From: Viridilinea sp964592425 | GTDB lineage: Bacteria > Chloroflexota > Chloroflexia > Chloroflexales > Chloroflexaceae | Direction of reading: 5' to 3' | Assembly (NCBI GenBank): GCA_964592425.1 | Contig: CAZQCG010000002.1 | Location: forward strand, 1 to 64,000 | Length of the DNA: 64,000 nucleotides | Part shown: in pieces, positions 34,519 through 43,364 of the stretch | Numbering within the stretch: the stretch's first letter is position 1 | Layout: the number at the start of each line of letters is the position of its first letter | Translations under genes and position numbers: made by a program | The notes under the pieces: model-generated | The model's input: only the letters and a program-made list of their open reading frames with translations | Told to the model about the DNA's origin: nothing | Databases searched by the model: none

Positions 34519-34777
34519 AGGTATGCGACCTACCACCACTGACTGGCGGAATAAAAGCGACCTCGTCACCATCGTGCAGGAGGGTGTCGAGCGTGGCGAA
34601 CTCCTGGTTGATCGCGTAAAGCATGCGCCCGCTGTAACCGGCCAGGCGTGCATAACGGGCAACCAGCATCGCCCACAACTCGCCGACGGTTGCGCCATGA
34701 GCGAGGGAGAACGTAAGCTCAGGCTGCCCGACGATATCACGCTGGCCAGCAAAGAAGCGAACACGTACGCTGATCAC
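34511..34777 (-). CDS. moaD: Molybdopterin synthase sulfur carrier subunit, with C-terminal tail
   Basis: The 88-residue ubiquitin-like protein starts at GTG 34777 (ISVRVRFFAGQRD). The C-terminus of MoaD must normally end in Gly-Gly to be adenylated and thiocarboxylated. Here PPVSGG is followed by six more residues, RSHTYG, before the stop. One extra T after the second Gly codon would restore a TAG stop directly after GG, so either a one-base deletion occurred or the tail is removed by a peptidase. Its gene overlaps moaE. Confidence 0.9.
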   Translation of the reverse strand: MISVRVRFFAGQRDIVGQPELTFSLAHGATVGELWAMLVARYARLAGYSGRMLYAINQEFATLDTLLHDGDEVAFIPPVSGGRSHTYG

Positions 34778-34880
34778 GGGTTTCTCGCAGGAACTTGAGA
34801 GCGGGATACTCCATGATACCACAGGAAGGCTAGCCAGCGTACTCTGCCACGCTCCTAGTACCAATATCTTTTCCACACCT

Positions 34881-35648
34881 TCACACAGAACTGGCGACGG
34901 ACTTCTGGAGTTCTGTACTAGTCGGCGGCATATGATCGTCCTGGGCAAAAGCGACAATCTCGTCACGCGCTGCCAGAATCCGCGTCACATGGCCATCCTC
35001 GAGCTTGATGATCCGGTCGGCGTAGATGCACATGCGGGGGTCGTGGGTCACCATAATTCCTGCTCGACCCTGAGCGTGGATCAGCCGGGCCAGCGTGCTA
35101 GCAACCTGGTGGGCACGCTCGGTATCGAGACTGGCCGTCGGCTCGTCGGCCAGGACAATGCTCGGCTCATGGACCAGGGCACGGGCAATCGCCACCCGCT
35201 GCTGCTGGCCGCCCGAGAGCTCTGAGGGCAGATTCGCGCTACGCTGGCTCAGGCCGAGTTGCTCGATCAACTCGCTGGCACGGGCACGCCCACGCTGATC
35301 CAGCTTATGATTGAGGCGCAAGATCAACTCGATATTCTCACGCACGGTCAGGTAAGGCACCAGGTTGTGCGCCTGAAAGGTGAAGCCAATCTGCGCCAGG
35401 CGAAAAGCCGCCAGTTTCGCCTTGCTCATGGTGTTCAGTTGCTGGCCGTTGATCACCACTTCGCCCTCGTCAGGCTGAAGCAGGCCCGCCAGCAAGGCCA
35501 GCATGGTCGTCTTACCCGAACCACTCGGCCCGATCAGGGCAACAAATTCGCCTGCCTCGACTATCAGCGAGATGGCGTCAACGGCACGAACTTCGTTGCC
35601 ATGGGCACGGTAGATTTTGCTGACCGCCCGGGCTTCAAGCATGCTCAT
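34881..35648 (-). CDS. ABC transporter ATP-binding protein (MacB/LolD/DevA type)
   Basis: A 255-residue nucleotide-binding subunit with Walker A GPSGSGKTT, Q-loop FQAHNLVPYLTV, signature LSGGQQQRVAIA, Walker B IVLADEPTASLD and the switch His in VTHDPR. Its NHGNEVRAVD-type N-terminus and the FtsX-like permease encoded just upstream place it in the MacB/DevA export group, which drives lipoprotein, peptide or lipid extrusion. No membrane-fusion protein is adjacent. Confidence 0.94.
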   Translation of the reverse strand: MSMLEARAVSKIYRAHGNEVRAVDAISLIVEAGEFVALIGPSGSGKTTMLALLAGLLQPDEGEVVINGQQLNTMSKAKLAAFRLAQIGFTFQAHNLVPYLTVRENIELILRLNHKLDQRGRARASELIEQLGLSQRSANLPSELSGGQQQRVAIARALVHEPSIVLADEPTASLDTERAHQVASTLARLIHAQGRAGIMVTHDPRMCIYADRIIKLEDGHVTRILAARDEIVAFAQDDHMPPTSTELQKSVASSV

Positions 35649-35666
35649 ACGCAGTCCGTCCCTGCA

Positions 35667-36833
35667 TCATCCGCCGAGACCCAGGGCCCGCAGGGGCTCG
35701 ATCTTGAGAATGGTACGCACGGCAACCATAGCGGCCAGGGGGCCAGCAATAAGGATGGAGAGGATGGCAACAACAATCTTCGTCCCACTGAAGACCAGCG
35801 GGATACCGGTTGGTAGGGCCTGAGCCAGTAACCAGACCACCACGCCGCCAACACTCAACCCAACCAGCAGAGTCACCATCACCTGGATCAGCAGGGTGCC
35901 AATAACCATACCACTTGAAGTGCCAATCGCTTTGAGCATGCCAATCTGAGCGACCTTCTGCAAGGTCTGGATCTGGAAGAAGCTACCGATGATCAGCACA
36001 ACAATGACCAGCACGAAGCCTTGTTGCAGGCTAAGCGTCGACTGCATATCACGGTAGCCCTGGGTCTCCTCATAGGCCGTGACGGGGTCGATCACCTCGA
36101 TGCGGCTCACCCTGGCCATCAACTCCTTGGCAGTTGCGGTAGCTGGCACCGTCCCATCGAGCTTGACCGCTGCCACGTTGAAGGAGAGATCATCACTGTT
36201 GCTGCCACCAACACGCTCCTGGGGTTTGATCTGATCCCAGCGCCGTAGGGGCACAAAAATGCCGGGTGTAAAATTGATCTTGCTGCCCTCGGTATAGCCG
36301 ACGATCTGCAGATCGTAGTGCTGCTCTTTCATCGCCTGCACGACTTTGACGGTGATGGTTGCGCCAAGGGGCAGGGCCAGCCGATCAACGACATGGCGGT
36401 CGATCACCACCTCGGCGGCGCGACTATCGGCCAGGGTGCTGCCAGCAAAGACAGCCGGTGTGCCAGGCAAGCGCGGCTCAACCCCGATCAGAGCTACGTC
36501 GAGACTCTTCAGCGGCTCCCCATTGACCGCAATAATAGTGGCGCTACTCACCCCAATCGGCCCGACCGCCGCAACCCCCGGCACACGCCGAATCTCGTTC
36601 AACCGTGAGCGCCCGAGCCGGCTGGCAGGGATCTGGTACTCGACCTCTGACTGGAAGACGATCAGGTCAGCGTCAAGATTGTCGAGATACTCACTCGTAC
36701 TCTGGGCCAGGCCATCACCAAGGGCTGCCGTGAAGAGCACCAGCAGCGTGATCAATGCGATAATCAGAAAAATTACCACAAAACGCAGCTTATTTCGGAT
36801 CATCTCGGTCAAAGCCAGGTGCAGGGCAATCAT
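35667..36833 (-). CDS. FtsX-like ABC transporter permease (MacB/DevC type)
   Basis: A 388-residue permease with one N-terminal helix (IIALITLLVLFTAAL), a large extracytoplasmic MacB-type domain of about 200 residues, and three C-terminal helices. It pairs with the ATPase 19 bases downstream. It starts at ATG 36833; a divergent promoter region separates it from gatA. Confidence 0.9.
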   Translation of the reverse strand: MIALHLALTEMIRNKLRFVVIFLIIALITLLVLFTAALGDGLAQSTSEYLDNLDADLIVFQSEVEYQIPASRLGRSRLNEIRRVPGVAAVGPIGVSSATIIAVNGEPLKSLDVALIGVEPRLPGTPAVFAGSTLADSRAAEVVIDRHVVDRLALPLGATITVKVVQAMKEQHYDLQIVGYTEGSKINFTPGIFVPLRRWDQIKPQERVGGSNSDDLSFNVAAVKLDGTVPATATAKELMARVSRIEVIDPVTAYEETQGYRDMQSTLSLQQGFVLVIVVLIIGSFFQIQTLQKVAQIGMLKAIGTSSGMVIGTLLIQVMVTLLVGLSVGGVVVWLLAQALPTGIPLVFSGTKIVVAILSILIAGPLAAMVAVRTILKIEPLRALGLGG

Positions 36834-36961
36834 TGCGGTTCTTTAGCTAAGACTAACACGAAGGTAAAGCCAATAGTCAAGCCTGACTATATCTACGAGC
36901 CGATTATACGCTCGCCAGTCACAACCGTCAAGGGCAGGGCAGCCGCCCAGGCCAGATCGTC

Positions 36962-36967
36962 TATAAT
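36962..36967 (+). promoter_or_regulatory. -10 box of gatA
   Basis: A consensus TATAAT lies 38 bases before the gatA ATG. The -35 region is weak. The 170-base gap 36834-37004 also carries the promoter of the divergent permease. Confidence 0.5.
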
Positions 36968-37004
36968 ATGTTCAAAGATGCCATGTGGGAGAAGCAAGCT
37001 ATCT

Positions 37005-38456
37005 ATGACCGAACTTCACCAGCTAACACTGAGCGAGGCACAGGCAGCCATCATGGCTGGCGATCTGACGTCGGAGGGGCTGATCGCAGCCCTACTTGAG
37101 CGGATCGCCGCAGTTGAGCCAGCGATCCAGGCCTTTCTGAGTCTCACTGGCGAGCAGGCCCTTGCCGCAGCCCGTGCCGCCGACGTCACTCCCAGTCCAG
37201 AGCGCGGGCCACTTCACGGTCTGCCCGTGGCGATCAAAGATGTGATCTGCACAAGCGGTGTACGTACCACCTGCGGCTCGGCCATTCTCGACGGCTTTGT
37301 GCCACCCTATAACGCCACGGTCGTCGAGCGCCTGGCAGCAGCCGGGGCGATCAGCCTGGGCAAACTCAACTGTGACGAGTTTGCTATGGGCTCGAGCACC
37401 GAAAACAGCGCCTACCAGGTTACCCGCAACCCCTGGGATCGTGAGCGTGTGCCGGGGGGCAGCAGCGGCGGCAGCGCCGCCGCCGTGGCCGCCGGCATGG
37501 CCCCCGGCACCCTCGGCAGCGACACCGGCGGCTCCATTCGCCAGCCAGCGGCCCTCTGCGGCATCAGCGGGCTCAAGCCAACCTATGGGCGGGTCAGTCG
37601 CTACGGACTGATCGCCTACGGATCCTCGCTTGACCAGATCGGCCCCCTGGCCTGGAGTGTGGCCGACCTGGCGCTACTCCTCGGCGTCATCGCTGGCCAC
37701 GACCCGCGTGACGGCACAAGCGCCACCCACGCCGTCCCTGATTATCGGGCCGCCCTGCATGGCGATCTGCGTGGACTGCGCATCGGTGTGCCGCGTGAGT
37801 ATTTTGTGGAAGGCATGGAGCCGGGCGTTGAGCAGGCGACCCGCGAGGCGATCCGTGTGCTGCAGGCCCAGGGTGCTGAGGTGCGCGAGGTGACCCTGCC
37901 CTATACCAAATACGCCCTACCCAGCTACTACATCATTGCCCCTGCCGAAGCCAGCGCCAACCTGGCCCGCTACGATGGGGTTCGTTTCGGCCCACGTGAG
38001 CAGGGCACGAGTATGTGGGAAGAGATCGAACTGACCCGCGGACGTCGTTTTGGGGCCGAGGTACGCCGACGAATTATGCTAGGCACCTACGCCCTCTCCG
38101 CTGGCTACTACGATGCCTACTACCGACGGGCCCAGCAGGTACGCACCCTGATCAAGCGCGACTTCGAGCAGGTCTTCGCCGATGTTGATCTGCTGGCGAC
38201 CCCTACCTCACCCACGATTGCCTTCAAGATCGGCCAGAAGCTGAATGACCCTCTGGCGATGTACCTCAGCGATATCTGTACCCTGCCGATCAACCTGGCC
38301 GGGGTGCCAGGCCTGGTGGTACCCTGTGGCTTCAGCGAGGGCTTACCAGTGGGCCTGCAACTGATTGGACGCCCCTTTGAGGAGGCCACCCTGCTGTGTG
38401 CTGGTGATGCCTACCAGCGCCTCACCGACTGGCATACCCGCCGGCCCGCCCTGTAG
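37005..38456 (+). CDS. gatA: Aspartyl/glutamyl-tRNA amidotransferase subunit A
   Basis: GatA supplies ammonia from glutamine to convert misacylated Glu-tRNA(Gln) or Asp-tRNA(Asn). The amidase signature is complete: Lys in AIKDVICT, cis-Ser in GSDTGGSIRQPA and nucleophile Ser region in GGSSGGSAAAVAAG. The 483-residue length is normal. I chose ATG 37005 (MTELHQLTL), with GGGAGAAG upstream and a TATAAT box. The gatB and gatC partners are not in the window. Confidence 0.97.
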   Translation: MTELHQLTLSEAQAAIMAGDLTSEGLIAALLERIAAVEPAIQAFLSLTGEQALAAARAADVTPSPERGPLHGLPVAIKDVICTSGVRTTCGSAILDGFVPPYNATVVERLAAAGAISLGKLNCDEFAMGSSTENSAYQVTRNPWDRERVPGGSSGGSAAAVAAGMAPGTLGSDTGGSIRQPAALCGISGLKPTYGRVSRYGLIAYGSSLDQIGPLAWSVADLALLLGVIAGHDPRDGTSATHAVPDYRAALHGDLRGLRIGVPREYFVEGMEPGVEQATREAIRVLQAQGAEVREVTLPYTKYALPSYYIIAPAEASANLARYDGVRFGPREQGTSMWEEIELTRGRRFGAEVRRRIMLGTYALSAGYYDAYYRRAQQVRTLIKRDFEQVFADVDLLATPTSPTIAFKIGQKLNDPLAMYLSDICTLPINLAGVPGLVVPCGFSEGLPVGLQLIGRPFEEATLLCAGDAYQRLTDWHTRRPAL

Positions 38457-38546
38457 CTTCCGATCGCACCTGTGGTATACTTAGCGCAAGTGTGTCCGCT
38501 TTTGGGCCGATGCCCGTAGGCTTGAGCCAGCAGGAGTCAGCGAACG

Positions 38547-38807
38547 ATGAGTATGCGACCGCCTCGTGCGAACGCCGGAGGCCGAATGCGTGGCCGCCGC
38601 CGTGAGTGTGAATTCACCAAACTTGGTATTCTGCCCGACTACAAAGATATTAAGCGTCTGCAGAAGTACATTACGGCCCAGGGCAAGATCCTCCCCCGGC
38701 GGCGCACTGGCGTCACGGCCAAGATGCAGCGCCGGCTCTCGGTCGCCATCAAGCGCGCCCGCCACCTGGCCCTGCTGCCCGCCGCCCCCCAACACTCCCG
38801 CGCATAA
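38547..38807 (+). CDS. rpsR: 30S ribosomal protein S18
   Basis: An 86-residue S18 with the conserved DYKDIKRLQKYITAQGKILPRR and AIKRARHLALLP segments. Only one Cys (RRRECEF) remains where zinc-binding S18 forms carry a Cys pair, so this may be a zinc-free paralogue. It lies away from rpsF, ssb and rplI, and a Fur-family gene follows, which fits a zinc-regulated copy. A TATACT box lies at 38476-38481. Confidence 0.93.
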   Translation: MSMRPPRANAGGRMRGRRRECEFTKLGILPDYKDIKRLQKYITAQGKILPRRRTGVTAKMQRRLSVAIKRARHLALLPAAPQHSRA

Positions 38808-38848
38808 CAAACGACCGCGTCCCCCCTTGTGCTTGCTTGACCACACCT

Positions 38849-38881
38849 GGGCCGACGGTGGCAACCATCCACCGTCGGCCC
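38849..38881 (+). terminator. Strong hairpin after rpsR
   Basis: GGGCCGACGGTGG and CCACCGTCGGCCC form a perfect 13-pair stem with a seven-base loop, 41 bases past the rpsR stop. There is no T run behind it, but its strength and position favour a terminator. Confidence 0.65.
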
Positions 38882-38951
38882 ACCTTGTACATACCCCCTT
38901 TGCTGGCTGAACCTGTCGAAGCCATCCCGCTTCAGCCTTACCCTTCCGCCT

Positions 38952-39431
38952 ATGCTTCCCCACAAAACCTCTTTCCAACCAGCCCAGGTTGAGCCGGAAG
39001 CCTGGCTCAAGAGTGTACGGGAAGCCTGGGAGGCCAGTGGCATACGCAGCACAGGGCCACGCCTCAGCGTCCTTGCCACAATTGCCCGCTACGGTACCCC
39101 CTTTACCGCCGAGCAACTCTACACCGACCTGCTCAGTGCGCCCGGCGTTCGCCCGGGGCGCGCCACGGTCTACCGTACACTCGAACAACTGCACAGCGCG
39201 GGCTGGCTGGCACGCATCCACCCTCAAGGGGCCGAGGTAGGCTACGCACCGACCTTTCCCGGCCACCTGCACCACCTTGTCTGCACCAATTGCGGGATGG
39301 TGATCGCCTTTGAGGGCTGCGCCCTCGACGAACTGATCGAGCGCCTTGCGGCCCAGACCAACTTCACCATCGAAGGCCACCTGTTACAGATCTACGGGCG
39401 CTGCGCAAGATGTCAGGGACGCGAAGGTTAG
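38952..39431 (+). CDS. Fur-family transcriptional regulator (Zur/PerR/Fur)
   Basis: A 159-residue metal-dependent repressor. It has the winged helix (RSTGPRLSVLATIARYG, RATVYRTLEQL), the HLHHLVCTNCG metal site and a second Cys pair CARC at the C-terminus for structural zinc. Which metal it senses cannot be told from sequence. The neighbouring rpsR copy, whose zinc-binding Cys residues are reduced, makes zinc (Zur) plausible. Confidence 0.93.
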   Translation: MLPHKTSFQPAQVEPEAWLKSVREAWEASGIRSTGPRLSVLATIARYGTPFTAEQLYTDLLSAPGVRPGRATVYRTLEQLHSAGWLARIHPQGAEVGYAPTFPGHLHHLVCTNCGMVIAFEGCALDELIERLAAQTNFTIEGHLLQIYGRCARCQGREG

Positions 39432-39434
39432 TGC

Positions 39435-39466
39435 TCCGTCCCAGAAGTTCGCTGGGGGTTCCTGGG
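39435..39466. repeat. Dispersed repeat, partial copy C
   Basis: CTCCGTCCCAGAAGTTCGCT and the following GGGGGTTCCTGGG match the inverted end of repeat copy A (19861-19893) with about one mismatch in 26. Only the end of the unit is present. Confidence 0.65.
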
Positions 39467-39552
39467 TTTGACCGTCCTGATGCGAAATTCGCGCCTCTTG
39501 CCCCAAAAACTCTATACGTGAAAGCATCCCCTACCCCCAAGCGCGAAGCACT

Positions 39553-40098
39553 CTAGAGCTGTACCCCGAAGGTCGCCAGCCGGTCGCGGAGGTAGGCTTC
39601 GCTGCCAGTCAGGTGCGCCCGCTCACGCAGATAGTCCAGGTCGAGGCTCTGGCGCTTAAGCATACCAACCACATCGCTGTGGTCATGCTTGCCAACTTCG
39701 GGGCCAAGCCCACGCAGAAGCTTGTGAACCACCACATCTTCAGGGGCCAGCACGGCGACCTGGGCCCCGAGCAGGGGCATACGCCTGATCCGGGCCTGCA
39801 TCGGTGCATCGAGGCTAAGCAGATGCACCCGTCCGGGTGCCCGAATGCTCAGGTCATCGACCAGCTTGATCCCGCGCCAGAGGATGCGCTGGCCATCAAA
39901 CTGCACGGCCTTGCCACTCTGCTGCAGCAGGCGGATCACGCCACTCAACTGGCCCTTGCACACCAACAGGTCAACATCCTCAATCGGGCGACGATCGCCA
40001 TACAGGTGCGCGGCAGCCCCGCCAAAGACGCCCCATCGCATCTCTTCGGCATCGAGCAGGCGCTGAACGACAGCAAGGTTTCCGGCGATCAGCGACAT
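39553..40098 (-). CDS. Nucleotidyltransferase-like protein (MNT/AbiEii-related)
   Basis: The 181-residue protein has a nucleotidyltransferase-fold start (WGVFGGAAAHLYGDRRPIEDVDLLV) with the GG and the D-x-D pair, then a beta-rich part and a helical C-terminus. Related domains modify RNA, proteins or antibiotics, and some act as toxins with a HEPN or AbiEi partner; no such partner is adjacent. I chose ATG 40098 because GGAGGGAG precedes it. The substrate is unknown. Confidence 0.7.
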   Translation of the reverse strand: MSLIAGNLAVVQRLLDAEEMRWGVFGGAAAHLYGDRRPIEDVDLLVCKGQLSGVIRLLQQSGKAVQFDGQRILWRGIKLVDDLSIRAPGRVHLLSLDAPMQARIRRMPLLGAQVAVLAPEDVVVHKLLRGLGPEVGKHDHSDVVGMLKRQSLDLDYLRERAHLTGSEAYLRDRLATFGVQL

Positions 40099-40154
40099 AG
40101 CGCAGCTCCCTCCATCAAAATCTCTGTATTTCAGCAAACTATAGCATCCCGCCA

Positions 40155-40748
40155 TTACCGAGCGCGCGCCAGCCAGTCGTCACGAGTAAGCAGCATCTCG
40201 TAGAACTCGACCAGGGTCTCGAAGCGGTTGCGGCGGAAGAAGGGTAGCAGGTCGGCATAATGCGGATCATCAAGCAGGCGCAGCGAGGAGTCGCGCCCGG
40301 CACTCCGCCACTCACTTTCGAGGTAGATGAAGCCAAGCTGCTCATAGGCCCGCACGGCACGCAAGTTAAAAGCGGCCACATCAAGCGCGAGGCGGGCGAA
40401 GTCCAGTGGCCCGAAGTAGTGATCGAGGAAGATCGCCAGGGCTTCGCTGCCGAGCCCCTGGCCAACATAGGGCTGGGCCAGGGAGATGCCCAGACGAGCA
40501 CTGTTAAACTCCTGGTCGATCTCGCGCAGGGAGATGCGCCCGATCATGCGCCGCGCCCGATCCTCAATCGCCCAGACGTAGCGCTGCACGCTCCAGCGTT
40601 GGGTCACCAGATCGTCAAAATAGACGTTGGACGAGAGATTCCAGAGCGAGCTAAACGGATCGGTGTAGCGCGGCCACAACTCCTGGGCCAGGTTGTCACC
40701 CCGTTGCCAGGCCCGCAGGTTGACCCGCTCGCCCCGCAACACCCGCAT
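40155..40748 (-). CDS. GNAT-family N-acetyltransferase (RimJ/RimL type)
   Basis: The 198-residue protein has the acetyl-CoA loop in QPYVGQGLGSEAL and the AVRAYEQLGF strand-helix pair typical of RimJ/RimL-like acetyltransferases acting on protein N-termini or small amines. ATG 40748 follows GAGGAAGCC closely; the frame runs to 40832 with non-family sequence. Its start region lies just past the end of the pseudokinase gene. Confidence 0.88.
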   Translation of the reverse strand: MRVLRGERVNLRAWQRGDNLAQELWPRYTDPFSSLWNLSSNVYFDDLVTQRWSVQRYVWAIEDRARRMIGRISLREIDQEFNSARLGISLAQPYVGQGLGSEALAIFLDHYFGPLDFARLALDVAAFNLRAVRAYEQLGFIYLESEWRSAGRDSSLRLLDDPHYADLLPFFRRNRFETLVEFYEMLLTRDDWLARAR

Positions 40749-40795
40749 TATGGCTTCCTCGCGCTGCTTCAGCACCACACCCCTCCTAAATCGTG

Positions 40796-42268
40796 CTATG
40801 GTTGCGGAATCAGGTAATTCATGGCCATCCAACCGTCAACTGGCTGACCGTCCAGCTCGACCCTGACGCGCAACCAGGAGACACCGTCTTCAATCCGTGG
40901 CCCGGCCAGCTTACGCACCGGCGTCCCATTCGCGACGACGGCAATGATATTTGCGGAATCATTAGCATCCGGGTCACGCCGAAGATTCAGGCCCTCGACA
41001 ATATTGACGATATAGATCTCATCGCCACTGAGCAGATCCTCCAGCCAATCAGGTAGATCGAGCCCGCCAGCCTGGGGCATATCCGGCAGATCGGGCAGCG
41101 GCAGCGTCGGCAGGGCTATGCCAGCCAGGCCCTGGGCCAGCGCCCTGACGGCCAGGTAGCTCGCGCCAGCCACGCCAACGACCAGGGCCATCATGATCAG
41201 CCAGCCCACCAGGTTGCGCAACAGGCTCTGCCGACGTTGCCTGGCGGGATCAAGCCCTTGCCCGCCACGGCCCCCACGCCGAGTGACAGGGCGACGTACA
41301 CGGTCAGGTATTTGCGCAGGCAGGGGCAACTCAGCCGCAGCTGGATCGCCAAGGAGTACCGGTGCAACAGGTGGCGGCAGAGGCTGGGCCACCATCTGGA
41401 GGCCAGCGGCCGGGCCAAGCGAGCGCGTCGCTGCACCAAGCTCGCGCCACAGGCTATCGAGGGCCGCCGCAAAAGCCTGCGCATCAGGCAGACGCTGGGC
41501 GGGGTCACGGGCGAGGGCGTGCGCCAGCACACCTTCTACCGAGGGCAGGTAGAGGTTAGGGCGCACCTGGCGCAGAGTCGGCAGATGTGCATTGAGGTGC
41601 GCCAGGGCGACGGCCTGAGCCTCAGCCCCGCGCACAGGGCGCTCGCCAGTCAGCAACTCGAAGAGCAGGATGCCCAGGGCGTAGACCACACTGGCCGGGC
41701 TGGCCCCATGACCTTCACTCAACTCGGGGGCGCGGTAATGGGCCAGGTCAAAAGGCACATCGGCCAGCGGCTGCAACCAGCTCTCGACCAGCTTGACCTG
41801 GCCCTCATCAACCAGCAAGACATTAGTGCTGCTGATCGGCGGGTGGTAGAGGCCCAGCGGAGCCGCTGGGCTGCGCTGAGTCTGGCACGCAGCAATCGCC
41901 CCGCTGATCTGGCGCAGATAGAGCAGGGCCTGCTCGGGGGTGAGCGGAACCTGGCCCCGCAAAGGACGACCCGGGCTGCGCTCGGTGACCATAAAGGGAC
42001 GCCCGGCGGCCTCACCGCTATCAAAGACTTCGAGCAACGCCGGGTGCGAGCGCCGGGCCATCTGGCCGATCTCACTGATAAAGCGCTTGTAGGGGTGCTC
42101 CTGGCCGACCAGCTCTTTGCGCAGCAGATGCAGCAGCACCGGGCGCTGCAGGCGCTCATCAGTGACCGCGTAGACCATCGCGCTGCGGGTTTGCCCCAGG
42201 CGCTCGTTAACCCGGTAGCGCCCGAAAAGCAGCGGGGCCGTAACCGAAGCAGCAGCAGTCTCACTCAT
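40796..42268 (-). CDS. Membrane pseudokinase with C-terminal SH3 domain
   Basis: The 490-residue protein has a kinase-like fold (residues about 15-275; FGRYRVNERLGQ, FDLAHYRAPELSEG, YALGILLFELLTGERP) but lacks catalytic residues: the ATP-anchoring Lys is replaced (LLHLLR), the HRDxKxxN loop reads HPPISSTN, and DFG is ESW. A membrane helix (around 370) follows and then an SH3b domain (INIVEGLNLRRDP...GWMAMNYL), probably extracytoplasmic. It resembles the active kinase at 58.3 kb in plan. It would act as a scaffold or sensor. It overlaps the methyltransferase gene by four bases. Confidence 0.85.
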   Translation of the reverse strand: MSETAAASVTAPLLFGRYRVNERLGQTRSAMVYAVTDERLQRPVLLHLLRKELVGQEHPYKRFISEIGQMARRSHPALLEVFDSGEAAGRPFMVTERSPGRPLRGQVPLTPEQALLYLRQISGAIAACQTQRSPAAPLGLYHPPISSTNVLLVDEGQVKLVESWLQPLADVPFDLAHYRAPELSEGHGASPASVVYALGILLFELLTGERPVRGAEAQAVALAHLNAHLPTLRQVRPNLYLPSVEGVLAHALARDPAQRLPDAQAFAAALDSLWRELGAATRSLGPAAGLQMVAQPLPPPVAPVLLGDPAAAELPLPAQIPDRVRRPVTRRGGRGGQGLDPARQRRQSLLRNLVGWLIMMALVVGVAGASYLAVRALAQGLAGIALPTLPLPDLPDMPQAGGLDLPDWLEDLLSGDEIYIVNIVEGLNLRRDPDANDSANIIAVVANGTPVRKLAGPRIEDGVSWLRVRVELDGQPVDGWMAMNYLIPQP

Positions 42269-42987
42269 AGTACGTAGGTGCCCGCACGAGCGGCGACCAG
42301 CTCATAATGGCCGGGCTGCCACGGCAAAATAGTCACCTCAGCACAGCCAAGCGTAGCGAGCAGCCTGGTCAGGGCGCGGCGGGTAAAAGCCCGGCCCGGC
42401 AAGAGGCGGGCGAGCGTATCGGGCACCTTGCTGATCAACAGCGGTGCGCCGGGCCGTGCGACCCGCACCAACTCGGCGAGGGCGCGGCGGGGATGCGGAA
42501 AATACTCAAGCGCCTCGAGACAGGTGACCAGATCGAAGACGCCGCTGCACCATGGCAGGTTCCCGGCCTCACCCAGATGCCAGAAAGGTGGTGGTGCCAT
42601 CTCGGGTGAAGCCTGCGTGGCACATACAGCAGCCCGTTCACGCGCTACTGCCAGCATCTGCGGGGTCAGATCAAGGCCGGCCAATATCCCGTTGAAGGTT
42701 GGCTCAGCCTGGAGCAAAAGTGGCACCCGCCCGGTTCCAGTCGCCACATCAAGCACGCGTGGGTGAGGCAGGCCCGCAACCGCAGCGTGCAACAGCGGCA
42801 ACAGGACGGCATCAGCGGCGGGCTGGCTAGCGGCGCGCACACGCTCATAATGGCGGGCACCGAGGGCATAGACCAGGCGTACCGCCCACGGCCCAAGATA
42901 GGCCCCCTCGGCGAGCACCACCTGCCAATAACCCAGAGCCCACGCCGCAGCCCCCCCACCCAGCCACCAGAGCGCCGATGTTCGCAT
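42265..42987 (-). CDS. Class I SAM-dependent methyltransferase
   Basis: The 240-residue protein has motif I VLDVATGTGRVP, an acidic LDLTPQML strand end, and post-I WCSGVFDLVTCLEALEYFPHP, the set of the UbiE/COQ5-like group. An N-terminal hydrophobic helix (SALWWLGGGAAAWALGYW) may tether it to the membrane. ATG 42987 lies only seven bases from a TATAAT box, so its mRNA may be leaderless. The next gene, the pseudokinase, overlaps its stop. Confidence 0.88.
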   Translation of the reverse strand: MRTSALWWLGGGAAAWALGYWQVVLAEGAYLGPWAVRLVYALGARHYERVRAASQPAADAVLLPLLHAAVAGLPHPRVLDVATGTGRVPLLLQAEPTFNGILAGLDLTPQMLAVARERAAVCATQASPEMAPPPFWHLGEAGNLPWCSGVFDLVTCLEALEYFPHPRRALAELVRVARPGAPLLISKVPDTLARLLPGRAFTRRALTRLLATLGCAEVTILPWQPGHYELVAARAGTYVL

Positions 42988-42994
42988 AGGCCAG

Positions 42995-43003
42995 ATTATA
43001 GCA
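42995..43003 (-). promoter_or_regulatory. Extended -10 promoter giving a leaderless mRNA
   Basis: Read on the minus strand, TGC-TATAAT ends seven bases before the methyltransferase ATG, so transcription would begin at or next to the start codon. Confidence 0.5.
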
Positions 43004-43037
43004 TGGGGCAAACCCGCGACCAAATCAGGGAGAGAGC

Positions 43038-43199
43038 GTACGTGTTCACACTTGGGGGAACGGGCATTGTCACGCTGCGCTGCGCCTTGCGGCTCCGCTC
43101 AGCGTCCCGGTCGGGAACGCCGGTCATATCGCCGGGACGCTTCGCTGCGCTCAGCGTAACAGAAACGCAGGCTTCCGTAGGAGCAGTGTGAACACGTAC
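43038..43199. repeat. MITE-like element with 15-bp terminal inverted repeats
   Basis: GTACGTGTTCACACT opens and AGTGTGAACACGTAC closes the 162-base unit, a perfect inverted pair. A related copy with a longer centre lies at 47740-47960. It encodes no protein. Both copies lie just upstream of the same duplicated 95-bp region. Confidence 0.8.
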
Positions 43200-43364
43200 G
43201 AGAGGGCGGCCCGGCGCGCCGTCGCTACCATCCCGCCCGCTGGCGGGGTGGACGCCGGGGCCGGGCGGGGTTAGCACAGGCCGCCCGTACGGGGTGGCGC
43301 GTGGCGGCGCGTGCCAGACGTTAGCCCACCCTTTCACAAACACGCCGCAAACTTGCGCGAGGCT

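Noticed and set aside
43200..43364. GC-rich stretch that at first looked like a CRISPR or rRNA fragment
   Set aside because: No regular repeat-spacer pattern and no rRNA-like conserved segment could be found; left unassigned.
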